From NCBI GenBank assembly GCA_030150585.1, contig JASLFM010000009.1:1-9778 (forward strand): a DNA stretch of 9,778 bases. Reading direction: 5' to 3'. Source of the stretch: Acidovorax sp. (GTDB lineage: Bacteria > Pseudomonadota > Gammaproteobacteria > Burkholderiales > Burkholderiaceae_C). Position numbers and translations under genes: made by a program. Below the pieces are notes generated by a model. It was not told where the DNA came from. It ran no database searches and saw only the letters and a list, made by a program, of their open reading frames with translations. Of the stretch, positions 6,357 to 9,778 are shown piece after piece; the stretch's first letter is position 1, and each line of letters starts with the position of its first letter.

Positions 6357-6372
6357 CTTCGCAGGTGCGAAG
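6357..6372. repeat. Palindrome CTTCGCA-GG-TGCGAAG upstream of the exported-protein gene
   Basis: Seven-base perfect arms flank two bases, 61 bases before the ATG at 6434. The shape suits a dimeric regulator's operator. It precedes TTGTTACAAA (6394-6403), which contains the best -10-like word (TACAAA) for the downstream gene. Confidence 0.5.
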
Positions 6373-6433
6373 CACGTCCAAGGCCCTCCGGGCTTGTTAC
6401 AAACACGGCATGCACCATTTTTCGCATCGTTCC

Positions 6434-6895
6434 ATGAAGAACCACTTCTACCGCTTCGCCGTTCTGGGGGCCGCCGCAGTATCCCTCTGGGCCGCGGCGG
6501 GCGCCGCACAGGCCCAGGCCTATGTGAATGGCTCCGTGAGTGGCCAGATTGCTCCGGGCGTGTACGGCCGCGTGGATATCGGCAACGGCCCGCCGCCCGC
6601 GCTGCTGTATCCCCAGCCCGTCGTGATCGCCCCGCCCGCCGTCGTCGCGCCCCACCCGGCGCCCGTGTACATGTACGTGCCGCCGGGCCATGCCAAGCAC
6701 TGGGGCAAGCACTGCGCGCGCTACAACGCCTGCGGCCAGCCCGTGTACTTCCTCAAGAGCCCGCCTCCGCGCCACGGCTATGGGGAGCAGCGCTGGCGCG
6801 AGGGCGACCACCGCCGCCGCGACTGGGAGCGCCGCCACGGCGGCAGGGACGATGACCACCGGCATGGCCGGGGCCACGGCCGCCACGGCGACTGA
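6434..6895 (+). CDS. Exported protein with Pro-rich middle and His/Arg/Asp-rich tail, function unknown
   Basis: The 153 residues begin with a clear signal peptide (MKNHFYRFAVLGAAAVSLWAA, cleavage near AQA at 27 or 29). After a short Gly-rich start (VNGSVSGQIAPGVYGRVDIG) comes a Pro/Val-rich span at 53-85. A two-cysteine module CARYNACGQPVYFL (C94, C100) follows, then a tail from about 113 rich in His, Arg and Asp, with seven His. The module occurs in uncharacterised exported proteins of Burkholderiales; I know of no function. The His/Asp tail could bind metal or nucleic acid, but that is inference. An in-frame ATG at 6410 would add MHHFSHRS before the signal peptide. The start at 6434 gives a typical signal sequence, though neither has a strong ribosome-binding site. 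It converges on the DUF1801 gene 18 bases later. Confidence 0.75.
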   Translation: MKNHFYRFAVLGAAAVSLWAAAGAAQAQAYVNGSVSGQIAPGVYGRVDIGNGPPPALLYPQPVVIAPPAVVAPHPAPVYMYVPPGHAKHWGKHCARYNACGQPVYFLKSPPPRHGYGEQRWREGDHRRRDWERRHGGRDDDHRHGRGHGRHGD

Positions 6896-6913
6896 GCCGC
6901 AGTCTGGCGCAGG

Positions 6914-7315
6914 TTATTTCGTGCGCTTCGGTTTTGTCCGGGCCATCGCGTTGAGGGCTGCGGCCTCGCGCACCAGCGCCTGAAAGGCCTGTGCGTCCAC
7001 CACTTGCCCCTTCCGGATGTCGATGGCCCGGCGTGTATTCCCGTCCAGGCTCGCGTTGAAGAGCCTCGCAGGGTCTTGCAGGGCGGCGCCCTTTGCAAAG
7101 GTCAGCTTCACCACTGCCTTATAAGACTCTCCGGTGCACAGGATCCCCTCGTGCGACCACACGGGCGTGCCTCTCCATTTCCACTCTTCCACGGTATCCG
7201 GAAGGGCTTCCAGGATGAGTTGGCGCATGCGGCTCAGCGCCTCCCCGCGCCAGTCGCCGAGGTCGGCGATTCGCTGGTCGATCAGCGCGGAGGCTGAAGG
7301 CTCTGGCTGACTCAT
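6914..7315 (-). CDS. DUF1801-domain protein (YdhG-like fold)
   Basis: The product is 133 residues and cytosolic. It carries the family hallmarks: LPDTVEEWKWRGTPVWSHEGILC at about 39-61, then KAVVKLTFAKGAAL and a C-terminal segment (NTRRAIDIRKGQVVDAQAFQALVREA). DUF1801 proteins are small alpha/beta proteins with no agreed biochemical role; related YdhG/YdeI proteins have been linked to stress. The basic tail (ARTKPKRTK) could touch nucleic acid. It starts 12 bases after the glutaredoxin stop on the same strand, so the two are probably co-transcribed. No clear Shine-Dalgarno is visible, which suggests coupling or readthrough from the upstream gene. Confidence 0.85.
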   Translation of the reverse strand: MSQPEPSASALIDQRIADLGDWRGEALSRMRQLILEALPDTVEEWKWRGTPVWSHEGILCTGESYKAVVKLTFAKGAALQDPARLFNASLDGNTRRAIDIRKGQVVDAQAFQALVREAAALNAMARTKPKRTK

Positions 7316-7327
7316 GCAAGCTGGGGC

Positions 7328-7570
7328 TCAGCGGCCCAACTGGGCGAGGGCGGCCTGCAGCCCCGCCAAGCCGCCGACGCGCTGGTCGTTGATGAAAATC
7401 TGGGGCATCTGCCGCACAGAAGGGCCGCACTTGGCATAGAACGCCAGGCGTTCGGCCTCGTCATCGAGCTGGACCTCGGTGAAGTCGAGGGAGCGCGATT
7501 GCAGCAGCTTTTTGGCCGATTCGCATTGGGGGCAGGCGGATTTGGAATAGACGACGATCTGGAGTTGCAT
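7328..7570 (-). CDS. Glutaredoxin, dithiol type (CPQC)
   Basis: The 80 residues form one thioredoxin-fold domain. The active site is C13-P-Q-C16 preceded by YSKSA. The cis-proline is P56 (MPQIFIND), and the glutathione-binding Gly pair is at 66-67 (RVGGLAGLQ). It should reduce protein disulfides or glutathione mixed disulfides in the cytosol. The usual glutaredoxin centre is CPYC; Gln at the third position is less common, and NrdH-like electron donors remain an alternative. The length matches GrxC-type proteins. It is the first gene of a two-gene unit with DUF1801 and is divergent from the dioxygenase gene across 92 bases. Confidence 0.9.
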   Translation of the reverse strand: MQLQIVVYSKSACPQCESAKKLLQSRSLDFTEVQLDDEAERLAFYAKCGPSVRQMPQIFINDQRVGGLAGLQAALAQLGR

Positions 7571-7662
7571 GGACGAAAGTTTACGGTGCCACGCGGGCGG
7601 GCAACCGATACAGGCCGGTACACGCAGGCGCTAAGCTAGTGCATAACACGCTCTAGGTACCT

Positions 7663-8412
7663 ATGGCCAACGTCACTTTCTCTCCTCCCTACACCACCCC
7701 GGAACAGGCGGTCCAGGCGCTGCGCGAGGTCGGCTATGCCGTGCTGCGCCCGCAGGACGTGGCGGCCTGGATCGGCTCTGACCTCTCGGAGCTCGAGGCG
7801 CTCAACGCGGACTGGGCGGGCCTGCCGCCCGACGACTTCCTCAAGGATGGGGGGCGCTACCGCCGCCGCCGCCACTCGTGCTTCGTCGTCGAGGGCGGCG
7901 CGGTGCGCCAGGTGCCCCATCGCGCGCACTGGCAGCCTGTTGAATACAACGCGCTGCATGGCGGCATGCAGCGCTGGTTCGCGCCCATGCTTGATGCCAC
8001 GGTGGCGCGACCCGTGTGGCAGCACCTCCTGGCGGCGCTGGCGAAGGTGTCCGATGCAGTGTTCGCACGCGGCGGTACCGTGCCGTGGTACGTGGAGGCG
8101 CACCAGTTCCGCATCGACACCACGGACGGTATCGGCCGCCCGACCCCCGAGGGAGCGCACCGCGACGGTGTGGACCTCGTGGCCGTGTTTCTCGTGGGGC
8201 GAGAGGGGGTCAAGGGCGGCGAGACGCGTGTATTCGAAGCGGCAGGCCCGAACGGCCAGCGCTTCACGCTGACCGAGCCCTGGTCGGTGCTGCTTCTCGA
8301 TGACGCGCGCATGATTCATGAGACCACGCCCATCCAGCCGGCCGCGCCGGGCGGTTGCCGCGACACCCTGGTCGTGACCTGCCGGCAGCGGGCGTTCCAG
8401 GGCGACGAATAG
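7663..8412 (+). CDS. 2-oxoglutarate/Fe(II) dioxygenase, BsmA / isoleucine-hydroxylase class (2OG-Fe_Oxy_2)
   Basis: The protein has 249 residues. The double-stranded beta-helix core carries a complete iron triad, H166-x-D168 (PEGAHRDGVD) and H219 (DDARMIHETTPI). R233 (CRDTLVVTCRQR) is in the place of the 2-oxoglutarate carboxylate-binding residue. PTPEGAHRDGVDLV and VKGGETRVFE are typical of the family that includes BsmA and Bacillus L-isoleucine 4-hydroxylase. The reaction is therefore oxygen- and 2-oxoglutarate-dependent hydroxylation, most likely of a free amino acid; the substrate cannot be told here. YRRRRHSCF at 66-74 is also family-like. The Shine-Dalgarno before ATG 7663 is weak (AGG). 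The gene stands alone on its strand, divergent from glutaredoxin, with no biosynthetic neighbours. Confidence 0.88.
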   Translation: MANVTFSPPYTTPEQAVQALREVGYAVLRPQDVAAWIGSDLSELEALNADWAGLPPDDFLKDGGRYRRRRHSCFVVEGGAVRQVPHRAHWQPVEYNALHGGMQRWFAPMLDATVARPVWQHLLAALAKVSDAVFARGGTVPWYVEAHQFRIDTTDGIGRPTPEGAHRDGVDLVAVFLVGREGVKGGETRVFEAAGPNGQRFTLTEPWSVLLLDDARMIHETTPIQPAAPGGCRDTLVVTCRQRAFQGDE

Positions 8413-8431
8413 CCGGGCAAGGCGCGCTGGT

Positions 8432-8445
8432 TTGACGCGAATCAA
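8432..8445 (+). promoter_or_regulatory. FNR/Anr-type box upstream of the universal stress protein
   Basis: TTGAC-GCGA-ATCAA matches the FNR/Anr/Dnr consensus TTGAT-N4-ATCAA at nine of ten defined bases. Its centre (8438.5) is 41.5 bases before 8480, the usual class II spacing. A start there would leave a 22-base leader containing the AAGGAG ribosome-binding site. A modest -10 (CACACT at 8468-8473) fits this. It suggests induction when oxygen falls. Confidence 0.7.
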
Positions 8446-8488
8446 GACGATCGGCCTGCAGGGCGGTCACACTGTGTGCGTACCAATG

Positions 8489-8494
8489 AAGGAG
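8489..8494 (+). promoter_or_regulatory. Ribosome-binding site that decides the USP start
   Basis: AAGGAG lies eight bases before ATG 8503 but only two before ATG 8497. The 8503 start is thus favoured and gives the canonical N-terminus MFKHILVPVDGS. Confidence 0.75.
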
Positions 8495-8502
8495 AGATGC
8501 TC

Positions 8503-8940
8503 ATGTTCAAGCACATTCTGGTTCCCGTGGATGGCTCCGAAACCTCGACGAAGGCCGTTGTCAAGGCTGCGGGCTTGGCAAAGGCATTCGGCAGCACGGT
8601 GACCGCGCTGTACGTGATCGACCCCTACCCGTTCACGGGCGTGGGCGCCGATTTCGCCTATGGCCAGGCCCAGTACCTGAGTGCGGCCACGGCCGAGGCC
8701 AACCAGGCCCTCGATGCGGCCCGGAAGGTGCTGGAAGAGGCCGGCGTGCAGGTCAGCACCCTGGTGGGCGAGGGCCATGCGGTGCATGACGGCATCGAGC
8801 GCGTGCTCAAAAGTTCCGGTGCTGATCTGATCGTGATGGGCTCGCATGGCCGCCGCGGCCTGGAGAAGCTCGTGCTTGGCAGCGTCACGCAGCGCGTGCT
8901 GGGCGTGGTGCACGTGCCGGTACTCGTGGTGCGCGACTGA
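8503..8940 (+). CDS. Universal stress protein, ATP-binding UspA/UspFG-like
   Basis: The 145-residue single domain begins MFKHILVPVDGSE, with the conserved aspartate at D10. The ATP-binding signature G-x2-G-x9-G-S is complete: G113-S-H-G116, nine residues, then G126-S127. It therefore belongs to the nucleotide-binding class rather than the UspA class that lacks ATP binding. Such cytosolic proteins help survival during starvation, oxidative stress or anoxia; the molecular role is not settled. The strong AAGGAG site and the upstream FNR/Anr box point to expression under low oxygen. The hemerythrin gene converges on it through a shared terminator, but the two are not in one operon. Confidence 0.93.
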   Translation: MFKHILVPVDGSETSTKAVVKAAGLAKAFGSTVTALYVIDPYPFTGVGADFAYGQAQYLSAATAEANQALDAARKVLEEAGVQVSTLVGEGHAVHDGIERVLKSSGADLIVMGSHGRRGLEKLVLGSVTQRVLGVVHVPVLVVRD

Positions 8941-8953
8941 CGAAGCGCACCGT

Positions 8954-8991
8954 CCCATGAAAAGCGGCCCCGAGGGGCCGTTTTTCATGGG
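8954..8991. terminator. Bidirectional terminator between the USP and hemerythrin genes
   Basis: Arms 8954-8970 and 8975-8991 pair over 17 positions, with one G-T wobble, around the loop CGAG. The GC-rich core (CGGCCC/GGGCCG) is flanked by an A-run on the left and TTTTT on the right, so it can stop transcripts arriving from either side. It ends five bases before the hemerythrin stop codon. Confidence 0.92.
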
Positions 8992-8996
8992 GCCGG

Positions 8997-9509
8997 TCAA
9001 CGGTCGAAAAGCCGCGCCAGCCAGTTCTTCTTGAGGCGGCGCTGCTCCAGCTCCTGCAGCACCTCGGCCTTGATCCGTTCCTTCTCCGCCGCCGGGCCGG
9101 CCTCGCGCGCCATGCGCAGGTAGGCCTTGGCGGAGTCCACGTAGCCGTGGTCCTCGTTGCGGATGTGGTTGAACAGCCAGCGCGAGAGCATGCCGTGCAG
9201 CTCGGCTGCCACGTCCTCGCCCGCATCGAAGCGCGACTGCATCTCTGCCACGCGGCGCGTGAACAGCTCGTGCACCTTCTTGTGCGGACCGGAGAAAAGG
9301 TAGCCTGCGCTCTCCATCAGGCTTTCCTCGAAGACGAAATGCGACACGGTGTAGTCCACCATCTCGCCGATGACTTCGCCCAGGCCTTCGCGGTCGTGCG
9401 AGGTGCGCAGTTCGTAGAGCTTATTGATGTAGTCGACAATGCGGCGGTGCTGCCTGTCGATTTCTTCGATACCGGTGTCGAGCTCGGGGACCCAGACCAG
9501 CAATGCCAT
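8997..9509 (-). CDS. Bacteriohemerythrin (non-heme diiron O2-binding protein)
   Basis: The 170-residue protein starts MALLVWVPELDTGIEEIDRQH, the usual bacteriohemerythrin beginning. All seven diiron ligands are present in register: H21, H57 and E61 (HFVFE), H76 and H80 (HKKVH), H115 and D120 (HIRNED). The four-helix domain spans about 10-130. Residues about 135-170 form an extra charged helix (EKERIKAEVLQELEQRRLKK), longer than in the 131-residue Methylococcus protein. It should bind O2 reversibly in the cytosol, for sensing or delivery to oxidases. The tail may be a coiled-coil contact. A TGGAGA ribosome-binding site precedes the ATG. Upstream lie two palindromes and a sigma-54-like sequence. 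It converges on the universal stress gene. Confidence 0.94.
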   Translation of the reverse strand: MALLVWVPELDTGIEEIDRQHRRIVDYINKLYELRTSHDREGLGEVIGEMVDYTVSHFVFEESLMESAGYLFSGPHKKVHELFTRRVAEMQSRFDAGEDVAAELHGMLSRWLFNHIRNEDHGYVDSAKAYLRMAREAGPAAEKERIKAEVLQELEQRRLKKNWLARLFDR

Positions 9510-9545
9510 GGCGTTCTCCAGAATTCCAATTTCCGGAGGAGTATT

Positions 9546-9562
9546 CCCGGGCCAGGCCCGGG
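9546..9562. repeat. Palindrome CCCGGGCC-A-GGCCCGGG in the hemerythrin leader
   Basis: Eight-base perfect arms surround one base, 37 bases before the hemerythrin ATG. No T-tract follows on either strand, so it is probably not a terminator. It may be an operator or a leader hairpin. Confidence 0.45.
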
Positions 9563-9577
9563 GCGCCTTGATGCACC

Positions 9578-9592
9578 TCACGCGGTGCGTGA
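9578..9592. repeat. Inverted repeat TCACGC-GGT-GCGTGA upstream of hemerythrin
   Basis: Six-base perfect arms surround three bases, in the gap between the Bug gene's end and hemerythrin. It overlaps the sigma-54-like sequence at 9586-9601. An activator or repressor site is possible. Confidence 0.45.
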
Positions 9593-9601
9593 TCTGTGCC
9601 A
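9586..9601 (-). promoter_or_regulatory. Sigma-54-like promoter sequence for hemerythrin
   Basis: On the minus strand the sequence reads TGGCACAGATCACGCA. It has TGGCAC intact and GG-N10-GC spacing as in TGGCAC-N5-TTGCA, but AC replaces TT. Transcription would start near 9575, leaving a 66-base leader. No enhancer-binding-protein site is recognised, so a chance match is quite possible. Confidence 0.25.
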
Positions 9602-9607
9602 GGCGCG

Positions 9608-9646
9608 ACCGGGGCGCAGGGCGCCATGGCCCGCAGCCGCCCCGGT
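9608..9646 (-). other. GC-rich hairpin after the Bug gene, possible terminator
   Basis: ACCGGGGC (9608-9615) and GCCCCGGT (9639-9646) are perfect complements around 23 bases that contain a second short stem. It starts eight bases after the Bug stop codon. It lacks a U-tract, so any termination would be weak or Rho-assisted. Confidence 0.4.
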
Positions 9647-9654
9647 GCGCAGGT

Positions 9655-9778
9655 TTACTCGATCTTGGCGCCCGAGGCCTCGACGATGCCCTTCCACTTG
9701 GCATAGTCGGTCTTGAGCAGCGTGCCGAACTGCGCGGCCGTCATGGCCTCGGGCTCGGCGCCCTGGGCGTGGATGGCG
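9655..9778 (-). CDS. Bug-family (TctC-like) tripartite tricarboxylate transporter binding protein, C-terminal part only
   Basis: Only the last 40 residues and the TAA stop are present; the gene begins beyond the right edge. The translation ends AQGAEPEAMTAAQFGTLLKT-DYAKWKGIVEASGAKIE. This is the characteristic end of Bug proteins, in which a helix (F…LLKTDYAKWKGIV) precedes a final strand (ASGAKIE). These periplasmic proteins bind carboxylates or other small solutes, and are greatly expanded in Comamonadaceae and other Burkholderiales. Membrane partners (TctA/TctB) are not in view, and many Bug genes are orphans. The ligand is unknown. Confidence 0.85.
   Translation of the reverse strand, partial: AIHAQGAEPEAMTAAQFGTLLKTDYAKWKGIVEASGAKIE

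Noticed and set aside
5647..6381. Minus-strand 244-codon frame covering the PilZ gene
   Set aside because: It is out of frame with the clearly conserved PilZ protein and is Arg/Pro/Ala-rich noise.
7636..8445. Minus-strand 269-codon frame opposite the dioxygenase gene
   Set aside because: The plus-strand product has a complete iron triad and family motifs; the antisense product has none.
9569..9582. FNR-type box upstream of hemerythrin (TTGAT-GCAC-CTCAC)
   Set aside because: Only the left half matches; the right half fails at most positions.

Overview
The window is high-GC, gene-dense proteobacterial DNA. It looks like a betaproteobacterial chromosome of the Comamonadaceae type (Acidovorax-like). 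The reasons are a Bug/TctC-type solute-binding protein at the right edge, a stand-alone infA, an EmrR/EmrB-like drug-efflux pair, a PA4608-like PilZ protein and the base composition. This assignment rests on family resemblance, not on a search. No insertion sequence, integrase, CRISPR array or phage gene is visible. The one clearly AT-rich patch is the divergent control region at about 3690-3734.

Left third (1-3651). The 5' end of a periplasmic binding protein of the branched-chain amino-acid (LivJ-like) class runs off the left edge on the minus strand. It diverges from an HPP-family membrane protein carrying two CBS domains. Next come infA (IF-1) with a 229-base upstream region, a tRNA-Pro(UGG) with a very strong terminator, a small exported protein of unknown function, and on the minus strand a bifunctional NMN adenylyltransferase/Nudix protein (NAD metabolism).

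Middle (3652-6895). From an AT-rich divergent control region, an EmrR-like MarR regulator is transcribed rightward and overlaps (ATGA) a 14-TM-type DHA2/EmrB-like exporter. This is a classic self-regulated efflux operon. A PA4608/MapZ-like c-di-GMP-binding PilZ protein converges on it. Beyond a 260-base gap containing two inverted repeats lies an exported protein with a His/Arg/Asp-rich tail.

Right third (6896-9778). A glutaredoxin and a DUF1801 protein form a short minus-strand operon. Divergent from them is a 2OG-Fe(II) dioxygenase of the BsmA/isoleucine-hydroxylase class with a complete metal triad. A universal stress protein follows, preceded by a near-perfect FNR/Anr box, and it converges through a bidirectional terminator on a bacteriohemerythrin with all seven iron ligands. 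The 3' end of a Bug-family solute-binding protein enters from the right.

No wholly new system is evident. The most interesting items are the oxygen-linked USP/hemerythrin pair, the unassigned dioxygenase, the altered catalytic motifs of the NMNAT-Nudix protein, the AT-rich putative EmrR operator, and several unexplained palindromes (6209-6256, 6357-6372, 9546-9592). Every intergenic gap is under 300 bases.
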